Shown here one piece after another: positions 19,338-29,000 of a stretch of DNA of 64,000 nucleotides (positions are counted from its first letter, which is position 1; each line of letters starts with the position of its first letter). The stretch spans positions 408,086 through 472,085 of the forward strand of contig NZ_JAOVZO020000019.1 of assembly GCF_025717065.2 (NCBI RefSeq). The letters run 5' to 3'. The notes beneath the pieces were generated by a model, which saw only the letters and a program-made list of their open reading frames with translations, did no database searches and was not told the DNA's origin. The stretch comes from Tahibacter soli (GTDB taxonomy: Bacteria; Pseudomonadota; Gammaproteobacteria; Xanthomonadales; Rhodanobacteraceae). The translations under genes and the position numbers were made by a program.

Positions 19338-20023
19338 GGCTTCCAGCGATAGCCGACGCCGTGCACGGTTTCGACGCCGTCGAACGCCGCGTCGATCGCG
19401 AGGAATTTCTTGCGGATGCGCTTGATGTGCGAGGTGATCGTCGCGTCGTCGACGACGACCTGCGCCTCGCGCATGAGCTGGTCGCGATTCTTCACGTGTC
19501 CCGGAAAGCGCACCATCGTGTGCACCATCCAGAACTCGGTCACGGTCAGCGGCACTTCCTCGCCGTTCCAGGTCACGCGCATGCGCTCCTGCTCGAGCTT
19601 GAGCGGGCCGTGCTCGATCGCGCTCTCGGTCTCGGCCGGCTTGCGCAGCGCCTCGATGCGGCGAAACAGCGCGTTGATGCGCGCGGCGAGCTGGTGCAGC
19701 GAGACGTCCTTGGTCAGATAGTCGTCGGCGCCCAGGCGCAGGCCCGAGATCACGTCGAGGTCGGAATCGCGCGCGGTCAGGAACAGGATCGGCAGGGTCT
19801 GCGCGCGCGCGCGCAGGCCGCGGCAGAGGTCGAAACCGCCTTCGGGCTCGTCGCCGAGGCCGACGTCGATGATCACGAGTTCGGGCAGGCGCATCGCGAA
19901 CGCCGCTTCGGCCTCCGGGCGCGACGCGTAGCCGCGCACTTCGTAGCCGAAGCGCGTCAGCGCCTCGACGTAGTTCGCGCGGATCAGCGGTTCGTCTTCG
20001 ACGATGGCGATGCTGCGTGGCAT
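19334..20023 (-). CDS. pdsR: OmpR-family response regulator resembling PdsR
   Basis: 229 residues. The receiver domain (1-120) has the acidic pocket E9-D10-E11, the phospho-acceptor Asp in V-I-I-D-V-G-L-G-D-E, and the conserved Lys in Y-L-T-K-D. The C-terminal winged helix (about 130-229) ends with G-V-E-T-V-H-G-V-G-Y-R-W, an OmpR-type DNA-binding domain. The phrase G-L-G-D-E-x-x-G-G-F-x-L-C-R resembles the response regulator of the proteobacterial dedicated sortase system. It is co-transcribed with the kinase through a 4-base overlap. The start at 20023 (M-P-R-S-I-A-I-V-E-D-E) fits the receiver fold; the frame to 20143 is longer than any regulator of this type. Confidence 0.85.
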   Translation of the reverse strand: MPRSIAIVEDEPLIRANYVEALTRFGYEVRGYASRPEAEAAFAMRLPELVIIDVGLGDEPEGGFDLCRGLRARAQTLPILFLTARDSDLDVISGLRLGADDYLTKDVSLHQLAARINALFRRIEALRKPAETESAIEHGPLKLEQERMRVTWNGEEVPLTVTEFWMVHTMVRFPGHVKNRDQLMREAQVVVDDATITSHIKRIRKKFLAIDAAFDGVETVHGVGYRWKP

Positions 20024-20200
20024 GGGTACACCCGGTGCTTGAGGTGACGCGACTGTAGGCACGCGCCCGCCGCGCCGCAACGGCGGCGTGCCGATTGCCA
20101 GACAAATGCCAGAAATGGTCGGTACAACGTCGCAAACGAACATCGCGCCGCCGCTCGCGAACGCTCTACTGACGCTGCCCTGAAACGACGAGGTACCCGA

Positions 20201-20323
20201 ATGAACGCCGCCGACCGCCCCGAACCGAACGCCGAACTCAAGGCCGGCTTCGAACCGCTGCGTGTGATTTTCGCGATCGGCGCGCTCGTGCTCGGCTTCC
20301 TCGTCGCCGCCTTGCAGGCCTGA
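20201..20323 (+). CDS. Small single-pass membrane protein, 40 residues
   Basis: A 40-residue product with a charged N-terminus (about 1-20, E/K/R-containing) and one hydrophobic segment at about 21-39 (V-I-F-A-I-G-A-L-V-L-G-F-L-V-A-A-L). A GAGG ribosome site at 20190-20193 stands 7 bases before the ATG. It is divergent from the two-component genes and followed after 37 bases by another small gene. Too short for family assignment. The good ribosome site and clean membrane helix are the evidence that it is real. Confidence 0.55.
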   Translation: MNAADRPEPNAELKAGFEPLRVIFAIGALVLGFLVAALQA

Positions 20324-20360
20324 CCTGCCGGGGCACCGCCAACACTACGGAGCCAAGACG

Positions 20361-20588
20361 ATGGACGTTTGCCTGCCTGCCGACTTTCAGATCTTCGACG
20401 ATGCGGCCGCCGCGGACTACCGCGAACCGCTGCGCTACGTCGACGAGGGACCGGCCTCCTACGAAGACGGCTACTGGCTCGGCGCCGAAGCGCTCGTGAC
20501 GCCGCTGCCGCTGAACGACCCGGCGCGGCCCGGTCCCCGCCGCAAGCGCGGCACGGCCGCCGACGATCCGAGCTGGTGCGTGGTGTAG
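20361..20588 (+). CDS. Small acidic/aromatic protein, 75 residues, unknown
   Basis: 75 residues, beginning M-D-V-C-L-P-A-D-F-Q-I-F and ending D-P-S-W-C-V-V. It is acidic and Tyr-rich in the middle (Y-E-D-G-Y-W-L-G-A-E-A), with a basic Arg/Pro stretch at about 56-64 and one cysteine near each end. A GGAG ribosome site at 20349-20352 is 8 bases upstream. I recognise no family and see no signal or membrane segment. It may form a unit with the 40-residue membrane protein just upstream. Confidence 0.5.
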   Translation: MDVCLPADFQIFDDAAAADYREPLRYVDEGPASYEDGYWLGAEALVTPLPLNDPARPGPRRKRGTAADDPSWCVV

Positions 20589-20749
20589 GCCTGCGATCCC
20601 GCTCGAAAACCGCGTGAACATTCGTGTTGACGCGGAGTAGACGTCCCATTGACGTGGAATGAATGCGCCATGATGAGGCGCGGCACGACGCTACGGCACC
20701 ACCGTAACACGGGTGGTATCCGTCCGCCGGCCGCCCCGAGAGATCCTTC

Positions 20750-23527
20750 ATGGCACCCATCGTTCGCAACACCGCTCTGGCTTCCCTGATCGCCGCCTGC
20801 CTCGCCGCAGGCGCCGTTTCGACCGCGCGCGCCGCCGACACGGCGGCGATGCGCCTCGTGCGCTTCGCCGAGCCGGGCGCCCTCGCCTACCGCGGCGGCA
20901 CCGGCGCGCTGCGCCCGACCGCGCCTGCCGCGAACCGGCGCTTCGACGCGAACGCGCCCGACGTCGCCGCGTACCGCGCCTGGCTCGGCGGCACGCAGGC
21001 GCAGCATCGCGCCGACATCGCCGCGCGCCTCGGCCGTGCGGTCGATCTCGCGCACACGTACCAGATGACGCACAGCGGCATCGCGCTCGCGCTGACCGAC
21101 GCCGAGGCGGCCGCGGTCGCCGCGCTGCCGGGCGTCGTGTCGGTCGAGGCCGAACCGATCTATCCGCTCGCCACGTACCGCGGTCCGACGTTCATCGGCG
21201 CGGGCACGGTGTGGAACACCGCACCGAGCGATCCCGTGCGGCGCGGCCGCGGCACCGTCGTCGGCGTCATCGACAGCGGCGCGAACCCGACGCACCCGTC
21301 GTTCGCGAACGACGGGTCGTGCGGCTTCAACGCGGCCGATCCGAAGCTCAAGAGCTATCGCGACTGCATGACGTCGGACAACGGCGTCTGCAACGGCTCG
21401 ATACCCGAGGACTACAACACCGGCCACGGCGTGCACACGGCGAGCACGGCGGCCGGCAACACGGTCACTCTCGCGGCGACGCCCGCGCCGGTGCTGCCGG
21501 CGCCGTATACGCAGATGTCCGGCGTCGCGCCTTGCGCCAGCGTGCGCACGTACAAGGTCTGCGACAGCTCGACGTGCAACGGCTCGGCGATTCTGGCGGC
21601 GATCGAGAACATCGTGGTCGACGGCGACATCGACGTCGCCAACTACTCGATCTCCGGCGGCAGGACGCCCTGGAGCATGGGGGACATCGACCTCGAGTTC
21701 CTCGACCTCGTCAATGCCGGCGTGCTGGTCGTCGCCGCCGCGGGCAATACCAGCTTGGACGAGCCCGACCCGGTCGGCAAGGTCAACCACATCGGTCCGT
21801 GGATGACCACCGTCGCGGCCGTCACGCACGACGCGGTCGCGCTGCCGGCGCTGACCGTCGTCGCGCCGACGCAGCCGGCGAGCCTCGCTGACATCGCGGT
21901 CAAGCCGGGCAGCACAACGCCGCCCGCGAACGACATGAGCAACCTGCCGCTCAAGACCTATTCCGCGAACCCGATCGGCTGCACCGCCGACGGCGGCATC
22001 GCCGCGAACGCGCTGCAGGGCGCGATTGCGGTGCTGCGTCGCGGCACCTGCACGTTCGGCGAGAAAATCACGAACGCGGCCAACGCCGGCGCGGTCGCGG
22101 TGGTCATCGGCAACAACCAGTCCGGCGTCCTGACGATGGACACGGCCGGTGCCGCGAACATTCCGGCCTATAGCATTTCGAGCGTGGCCGTCGGCGACGC
22201 GCTGGCCGCGTACGCGAACGACAACGCCGGCGCCGCCGCATCGTTCGACCTCACCCATCGCCAGGGCAACCGCCTCGCCGACTTCAGCCAGCGCGGGCCG
22301 ACGATCGAGTACTACCGCGGCCTGACCAAGCCCGACGTGTCCGCGCCCGGCGTCGGCATCTACGCCGCGCAGACGCCCGGCAACGGCCAGTACGGCGAGA
22401 TAAGCGGCACCTCGATGGCGAGCCCGCACGTCGCCGGCGCGGCATTGCTCGTGCGCGCGGCGCATCCGGCGTGGAGCCCGATGGCGGTCAAGTCGGCGCT
22501 GCAGATGACGGCCCGGAGCGGCGGCTTTCAGGAAGACGGCGTCAGCGCCTCGAAGGTCGACCAGATCGGCAGCGGCCTCGTCGACGTCGCCGCCGCGGTC
22601 CGCGCCGGCCTCGTGATGGAAGAGACCTACGACAACTTCGTCGCGGCGAACCCGTCGGTGCGCGGCGTGGCGCTCGACGCGCTGAACCTGCCGTCGCTGC
22701 GCAACCGCAACTGCTCGCCGACGTGCATGTTCACGCGTACGGTGACGTCGACGCTCGCGAGTGCGTCGACGTGGAACGCGACGTTCGCGAGCGACACCGA
22801 CGGCGTCACGGCCGAGACGACGCCGTCGACGTTCACGCTGCCGGCCGGCGGCTCCCAGACGATCACGGTCACCGTGAAGCTCGGCGTCGGCAACGCGCTC
22901 GCCGCGGCCGCATCGGGCGCGCTGACGCTGACCGAGGCCGCGTCGCAGGCGCCGCCGGCTCACCTCTCCGTCACCGTCCTCGGCACGCGACCGCGCGACG
23001 CCGTCTTCGGCGACGGCCTCGAAGCGGCCGACATGACGAACATCGTCGCGGTCGACAATCTCAACTACGTGTTCCCGCTGCTGCCGTCGGGCGGCGCCGT
23101 GAACTGGCAGACCGGCGCGCTGTGCAACCAGACGAACGACTGCTTCTACGGCAACTACCACTTCAACATCTGGACGTACACGAACGCGCAGGGCTCGATC
23201 GCCGCGATCAACCATCCGCTCAAGGAGCCGCGCGAAGACTACGGCAGCGTCGTGCTGCCCGGCACGATGACGTTCGTCGTCATGCAGCGCGGCGAGACGA
23301 TCGGCCCGCAGTCGACGTTCTCGGCAGTCGCGTCGCAGATCGGCGCGGAACAGTGGCGCGCCGCCGGCGGCGTCGACGGCTATATCGGCTTCCGCTTCCG
23401 CAACACCGCGACGAACCAGATCAACTACGGCTACGCGCGGTTCATCACGCAGGGACCGGTCGGCCTGCCGGCGACGCTCGTGGGCTATCGCTACGACGCG
23501 AGCGGGGCGCCGATCACGATTCGCTGA
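20750..23527 (+). CDS. Secreted subtilisin-like (S8) serine protease with PA insert
   Basis: 925 residues. Signal peptide 1-28 (cleavage near A-R-A-A-D). A propeptide-like inhibitor domain spans about 33-137. The S8 catalytic domain has D175 (V-G-V-I-D-S-G), H226 (G-H-G-V-H-T-A-S) and S555 (S-G-T-S-M-A-S-P-H). A PA domain is inserted at about 400-490 (I-A-V-L-R-R-G-T-C-T-F-G-E-K), as in lactocepin/vibriolysin-like subtilases, where it helps choose substrates. A fibronectin-like domain (about 640-745) follows, then the short tag A-V-F-G-D-G-L-E (751-758) and a ~165-residue C-terminal domain of unknown type. It is extracellular or surface-bound. A strong hairpin follows the stop. Confidence 0.92.
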   Translation: MAPIVRNTALASLIAACLAAGAVSTARAADTAAMRLVRFAEPGALAYRGGTGALRPTAPAANRRFDANAPDVAAYRAWLGGTQAQHRADIAARLGRAVDLAHTYQMTHSGIALALTDAEAAAVAALPGVVSVEAEPIYPLATYRGPTFIGAGTVWNTAPSDPVRRGRGTVVGVIDSGANPTHPSFANDGSCGFNAADPKLKSYRDCMTSDNGVCNGSIPEDYNTGHGVHTASTAAGNTVTLAATPAPVLPAPYTQMSGVAPCASVRTYKVCDSSTCNGSAILAAIENIVVDGDIDVANYSISGGRTPWSMGDIDLEFLDLVNAGVLVVAAAGNTSLDEPDPVGKVNHIGPWMTTVAAVTHDAVALPALTVVAPTQPASLADIAVKPGSTTPPANDMSNLPLKTYSANPIGCTADGGIAANALQGAIAVLRRGTCTFGEKITNAANAGAVAVVIGNNQSGVLTMDTAGAANIPAYSISSVAVGDALAAYANDNAGAAASFDLTHRQGNRLADFSQRGPTIEYYRGLTKPDVSAPGVGIYAAQTPGNGQYGEISGTSMASPHVAGAALLVRAAHPAWSPMAVKSALQMTARSGGFQEDGVSASKVDQIGSGLVDVAAAVRAGLVMEETYDNFVAANPSVRGVALDALNLPSLRNRNCSPTCMFTRTVTSTLASASTWNATFASDTDGVTAETTPSTFTLPAGGSQTITVTVKLGVGNALAAAASGALTLTEAASQAPPAHLSVTVLGTRPRDAVFGDGLEAADMTNIVAVDNLNYVFPLLPSGGAVNWQTGALCNQTNDCFYGNYHFNIWTYTNAQGSIAAINHPLKEPREDYGSVVLPGTMTFVVMQRGETIGPQSTFSAVASQIGAEQWRAAGGVDGYIGFRFRNTATNQINYGYARFITQGPVGLPATLVGYRYDASGAPITIR

Positions 23528-23554
23528 CGCGCCCGGACACCATTGTTTGCACTA

Positions 23555-23583
23555 CCGACGAGGCGGCCGCACCGCCTCGTCGG
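23555..23583 (+). terminator. Hairpin after the S8 protease gene
   Basis: A perfect 12-base stem, CCGACGAGGCGG with CCGCCTCGTCGG, encloses a 5-base loop and is followed by CGTTTGTG. It is 28 bases after the stop codon. The T-run is short, so termination efficiency is uncertain. Confidence 0.6.
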
Positions 23584-23658
23584 CGTTTGTGCGGCGTCCG
23601 AGCGGACGTCTTTTGCCGCATGGGGGCTTTTTGAATGCTCGCGACGTATGATCTTTCC

Positions 23659-26028
23659 ATGTCGGCCCCCTCGTACCGCTTCGGCGAATTTCGCGTCGAT
23701 CCCGCAACGCGCAGGCTATGGAAAGGCGAAGACGGCGTCGCGCTGCGGCCGAAGGTGTTCGACTGCATCGTGTATCTCATCGAGCATCGCGATCGCGCGG
23801 TCGGCCGCGACGAGCTGATCTCGGCGGTCTGGGGCAAGGTCGACATCACCGACGGCGTGCTCGGACAGACGATCCTGCAGGCGCGCCGCAGCCTCGACGA
23901 TACCGGCAAGGAACAGACCACCGTCCGCACGGTGCAGGGCTTCGGCTACCACTGGGTCGCGAAGGTCGACGTCGTCGAGCCGCCGATGCCGACCGCCGTC
24001 GCGATCGCGGTTCCCGTCGCGGCGACGCCCGTCGAAGCGTCGCCGCTCGCGCCTGTCGCGCCGCCGCGCCGTCGACGCACGCTCGTCGCCGCGATCGCGG
24101 CCGCTCTCGTGGTCGCGCCGCTCGCCGCGTATGTCGTCTGGCGCGAGCGTCCGACCGCCACCGCGCCCGCGACGCCGACGATCGCCGCGTCGCAGGCGTC
24201 GGCGCTCGTGCTGCCGGTCGTCGTCGAAGGCGTCGGCGACAGTCCCGCGTGGATACGGCTCGGCGCGATGGATCTCGTCGCTGACCGGCTGCATGCCGCG
24301 GGTCTGCGCGTCGTGCCGAGCGACAACGTGGTGATGCTCGCCGGCCGCCTCGGCGCCGCGCCCGGCACGACCGACATCGGCGCGATGCTGCGCGCGACGC
24401 GCGCGACGGTCGCCGTCGAGCCGCGCGCGCGGCGCACCGCGCAGGGCTGGCGCATGTCGCTGACGACGCCGCTCGGCGCGACGCCGCCGATCTCCGTGCA
24501 CGGCGAAGGCACCGACGTGCTCGACGCCGCACGCGTCGCGGCCGACGAACTCGCGCGCGCGCTCGGCTACCGCCCGCCCGCGGGCGGCACCGGCGACGGC
24601 GCCGATCTCGCGATGCTGCTGACGCAGGTCGACGCCGCGGTGCTGTCGGGCCAGCTCGATCAGGCGAGGCAGCTGCTCGAAAGCGCCGGCGCGGAAGCGC
24701 TCGCGCGGCCCGACCTGCGCTTCCAGCTCGCCCGCATCGACTACGAAGGGGGCCGCCTCGATACGGCCGAAGCGGCGTTCCGGCAGATCGCCGCCGACGT
24801 GTCCCCCGAGGCCGACCGCACGATGCGCGCCCGCGCGCTCAACGGGCTCGGCGCCGTCGCGTTCAAGCGCGAGCGCTACGCCGACGCCGAACAGCTGTTC
24901 GGCGACGCGCTCGGGCTGCTCGACCGCGAACATCCTCGCGAACGCGGCATCGCGTACAACGGCCGCGCCGTGTCGCGCAACGCGCAGCGCCGTTTCGACG
25001 ACGCGATGGCCGACTTCGCCGAAGCGCGCGTCGCGCTGGAGCTCGCCGGCGACAGCATCCACCTCGTGCTGGCCGACTCGAACCTCGGCGCGCTCAATTT
25101 CAACCGCGGCCGCTACGCCGACGCGGCCGTGTCGCTCGCGCGCGCGGCCGAGCGTTTTGAATCTTTCCACGTGTACAACATGGAACTCATGACGCGAGTG
25201 AACCTCGCCAACGTGCAGACCGGCCTCGTCGACGTCGCCGGCGCGCAGGCGAACGCGCGCCGCATCGAGGCGCTGATTCCGCTGATGAACGACCCCAGCG
25301 ACCAGAACAGCGGCCGTCTTTCGCTCGTGCATCTGCTGCGCGAGCGCGGCGCGCTGCGCACGGCCGACGAGGTGCTCAACCTCGTGCGCGCGGCCGCGCA
25401 GACCGATGCGACGGCCGCCGCGGCCGTCGGCGCGATCGACGCGCGGCAGGCGTTCGCCGACGGCGATCCGCGGCGCGCGACCGAGCTCGCCGCGCCGGTG
25501 CTCAAGCAACATGCCGAGCAGCTGTTTCCGCGCTTTCGCACGCAGACGCGCTACGTGCTCGTCGGTGCCTACGCGCGCAACGGCGATCTGGCCGCCGCGC
25601 AGCGCGAACTCGACGGCCTGCGCAAGGCGTCCGACGACGACCTCGTGCCGCCGGCACCGATGTATCTCGCGCTGGCACAGGCCGAGATCGCGCGCGCCGC
25701 CGGCACCGCCGACGCGGCGACGTCGGCATATGCCGAGGCGGTCGCCGCGGCCGAGGCCTCGCACATCCCGGCCGACGTGATCGAGGCGTGCGCGGCATAT
25801 GCGGGCTACCTGCTCGAACGCGGCGAACTCGCGCGCGCGAGCGCCGTCGCCGAACGCGTGTCGCCATGGGTGCAGCAGAACTACGCGGCCGCGCTCGTGC
25901 AGCTCGCGCTGTACCACGCGAGCGGCCTCGCGCCGGCATGGCGCACGGCGCTCGAACGTGCGCGCGCACTCGCCGGCGAACGCGCGATTCCGCCGGAACT
26001 CACGAAAGAACCCGTACCCAGGTCGTAA
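23659..26028 (+). CDS. Membrane-bound winged-helix regulator with TPR periplasmic domain (ToxR/CadC-like), copy 1
   Basis: 789 residues. The cytoplasmic OmpR-type winged helix (about 1-100) includes Y-R-F-G-E-F-R-V-D-P, D-E-L-I-S-A-V-W-G and the wing V-R-T-V-Q-G-F-G-Y. A linker and one membrane helix (about 138-156) precede a conserved module with A-W-I-R-L-G-A-M-D-L-V-A-D-R-L. A long helical region of TPR repeats (about 300-780) follows, for example in A-L-N-G-L-G-A-V-A-F-K-R-E-R-Y. Such one-piece regulators carry a signal across the membrane directly to DNA. A paralogue with the same order is at 55895-58186. Start M at 23659 (M-S-A-P-S-Y-R-F-G) aligns with the paralogue; the ATG-like start at 23635 adds 8 residues. 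Confidence 0.85.
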   Translation: MSAPSYRFGEFRVDPATRRLWKGEDGVALRPKVFDCIVYLIEHRDRAVGRDELISAVWGKVDITDGVLGQTILQARRSLDDTGKEQTTVRTVQGFGYHWVAKVDVVEPPMPTAVAIAVPVAATPVEASPLAPVAPPRRRRTLVAAIAAALVVAPLAAYVVWRERPTATAPATPTIAASQASALVLPVVVEGVGDSPAWIRLGAMDLVADRLHAAGLRVVPSDNVVMLAGRLGAAPGTTDIGAMLRATRATVAVEPRARRTAQGWRMSLTTPLGATPPISVHGEGTDVLDAARVAADELARALGYRPPAGGTGDGADLAMLLTQVDAAVLSGQLDQARQLLESAGAEALARPDLRFQLARIDYEGGRLDTAEAAFRQIAADVSPEADRTMRARALNGLGAVAFKRERYADAEQLFGDALGLLDREHPRERGIAYNGRAVSRNAQRRFDDAMADFAEARVALELAGDSIHLVLADSNLGALNFNRGRYADAAVSLARAAERFESFHVYNMELMTRVNLANVQTGLVDVAGAQANARRIEALIPLMNDPSDQNSGRLSLVHLLRERGALRTADEVLNLVRAAAQTDATAAAAVGAIDARQAFADGDPRRATELAAPVLKQHAEQLFPRFRTQTRYVLVGAYARNGDLAAAQRELDGLRKASDDDLVPPAPMYLALAQAEIARAAGTADAATSAYAEAVAAAEASHIPADVIEACAAYAGYLLERGELARASAVAERVSPWVQQNYAAALVQLALYHASGLAPAWRTALERARALAGERAIPPELTKEPVPRS

Positions 26029-26033
26029 ACGAA

Positions 26034-26063
26034 AAACCCGCGCGGCTCGCGCCGCGCGGGTTT
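26034..26063. terminator. Bidirectional intrinsic terminator between convergent genes
   Basis: A perfect 13-base stem, AAACCCGCGCGGC with GCCGCGCGGGTTT, has a TCGC loop. A-rich sequence stands on one side and T-rich on the other, so it can stop transcription from the regulator gene (plus) and from the large secreted protein (minus). Confidence 0.85.
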
Positions 26064-26083
26064 CTCTCGACACTACCCACGAC

Positions 26084-29000
26084 TCATTCGAACCCGTCGT
26101 CGAACAGCGAGTCGGGCCGGAAGAAATACACCGCGCCCTGATACGCGTTCGGCATGTAGTTCACGCCCATCGCGCCGATCACCGCCGTGCTCCCGTCCCA
26201 GCCGATCGCCCAGCCGAACCAGTTGTTGAATACGCCGTCGCTCGCCGTGATGGTGCTCGTGATGCTCCACTGCGCGCCCTGTTTGCGAATCGCGTGCACC
26301 GCGCCGCGCTGCGCCGCGCCGCCGACGGTCGCATACGGCTCGCCGATGAATCCGGTGTCGCCGCGCAGCATCGCCCGGTAGCCGAAGTTGTAGTACGCGC
26401 CCAGGTTCGGCGAGACCAGCTTCTGCGTTTCGCTCCAGACGCCGTCCGTCGACGTGAACATGTACGCCGCGCCGGCGGCGGCGAGACCGGCGACCCTCGT
26501 ACTCGACGTGCCGACGAGCAGATTTGCGCCCGAGAGCGCGACCGCGCTGCCGAGCCGGGAGTCGGCGACGCCGTCGCTCGCGGTCAGCTTCTGCGCGAGG
26601 CTCCACTGGCCGGGCGTCGATTCGGTATACACGTACACGGCGCCGCGATTGGCGACGCCTGCGATGTCCGCGCCATTCGAGGCGACAGCGATCGTGCCGC
26701 CGTCGATCGCGACGTTGGCGCCGAAGTAGTCGAGCGTCGCGCCGTCGGCCGCGACGAGCTTCTGCGTCTGCGCCCACGTGCCGTTCGTGCGCGTGAAGAC
26801 GTAGACCGCGCCCTGGTAGTTATGGCCGAGGTAAGGTGCGCCGCCGGCGCCGATCGCCGCGCGGTCGCCGCTCATCGAAATGCGGCCGAAATTGGCGCCG
26901 GGATAGGGATCGCTCGCGACGAGTTTCTGCGTCTGCGTCCAGGTGCCGTCCGCTTCGGTGAACACGTAGACCGCGCCGGCGCCGGCCGCGTTGCTGACGG
27001 TCGAGCCTTCGGCGCCGATCAACGCGGTATCGCCTTCGATAGCGATGGCGCTGCCGAAGTGCTGCTGGGCCGTACCGTCCGACGAGAGCAGCTTCTGGGC
27101 CTGCGTCCACGTGCCGTTGATGCGCTTGAACACATAGACCGCGCCGCGCTGGTCGACGCCGTTGATGCGCATGTTCGGCGAACCGACCAGCGCGACGTCG
27201 CCGCGCACGGCCGCCGACGTACCGAAGTAGCCGCCGTTCGTGCCGTCGCTCGGCGTCAGCTTCTGCCCTTCGACCCACACTTCCGCGTCGCCGACCGCGA
27301 CCGGGAGCGCCGCCGACGTGCTGCCGTCGTGGTTGGCGTCGCCGGTATACGTCGCGGTCAGCGTGCGCGCGCCGGCCGTCGCGAACGTGATCGCGCACTG
27401 TCCCGACGCGACCGTCGCGGTGCAGGTTTCGCCGCTGCTCGCGATGACGCTCACATCGCCCGTAACCGCACCCGCACCGGCGACGGCGTAGCCGACCGTC
27501 ACCGGCTGGCCGGTCGTTGCCGGCGTCGCGCCGACGAGCGTCGTCGTCGTCGGCGCCTTCGCGATCGTGAGCATCTGCGACGCGCTCGCGCTCGCCGTGA
27601 AGTTCGCGTCGCCGGCATAGGCCGCGACGAGCGCGTGCGTGCCGGCCGTCAGCGACGACGCGGCGAGCGTGCACGCCCCTGCGGCGACCGGTGCGGTGCA
27701 ACCCGCGGCACCGTCCACGGTAACGCCGACGTCGCCACCCGGCGTGCCCGCCCCGGGCGCGTTGACGGACAGCGCGAAGCCGGCGGCGACCGCGTCGCCG
27801 TAGACGGCCGTCGTCGGCGTCGCAGCGCCAAATGCCGTCGTCGTCGACGCGCGTTCGACGACGTGCGTCGCCGTCGCGCTGCTCGGCAGATAGTCGGGCG
27901 ACGTGTGGCTCGCCGTGATCGTGCGCGTGCCGGCCGCGGTCGAAACGAGCGTGCAGCTGCCCGCGCCGTTCGTCAATGTCGCCGTGCACGTCGCGCCGTT
28001 GCCGTCGTCGACCGCGACATTGCCGCTCGCCGTTGCGCCGGGCACGGACACGCTGACGGCGACGTCGTAGCTTTCGCCGACGACGGTCGTCGCCGGCAGC
28101 ACCGTGTCGATCGTCGTCGTCGACGGCACGCCGTTCGGCAGCGCCGCGAGTACGAGGCGCGGCGCACCGCCGACCGCCGTGAACTGGCCGCCGACGAAGA
28201 CCGCGCCGCCGGCGCCGAATGCGAACGCGTTGACTTGTGCATTCGGCGACGGATTCCACAACGCGTTCGCCGAGCCGTTCGCGTCGATCTTCGACAGATA
28301 GGCGCGGGTCTGTCCGCCGACCGTGCCGGAACCGGCCGAGACGTACAGCGCATTCCCGTCGGCCGCGAGCGCGACCACGTTCGTGCTGGAGCCGGGATTC
28401 CACGCCGCGTCGACGTCGCCGGTCGCCGCGTCGATCTTGATCAGCTTGCTGCGCGCGACGCCGGCGGTGCCGCCGACGGTTGCGGTGACGAACGCGCCGC
28501 CGGCATAGAGCGCGCCGTTCGACAGCGCGATCGACGTCACCGACGAGTTGACGATCGGGTTCCACGCGGTCGCCGTGCCGGTCGCGAGATCGAGCTTGGC
28601 GAGGTACGCGCGGTTCTGCCCGCCGACCGCCTGGAAACCGCCTCCGGCGAACAGCATGCCGTTCGCGGCGTCGATCGCGATCGCGTTGACCGGCCCCGTC
28701 GGCGACGGCATCCATGCCGCGTCGCGCGCGGCGGTCGCCGCGTCCAGCCTGGCGAGCCGCGCGTGGTTCGCGCCGCCGATCGTCGTGAACGTACCGCCGA
28801 TGTAGAGCCAGCCACCGTTTTCGGCCATCGTCGCCGCGGGGCCGCTCAGCGTCGTGCTCCAGTTCGGATCGACCGTGCCGGCCGCGTCGAGCCTGGCGAT
28901 GTTGCCGCGCGCGACGCCGTCGATCGTCGTGAAGAAGCCGGTGGGATACACCGCGTCGCCGGCGCCGATCGCGACGTTCGACACGTTGCCCGACAGCAGC

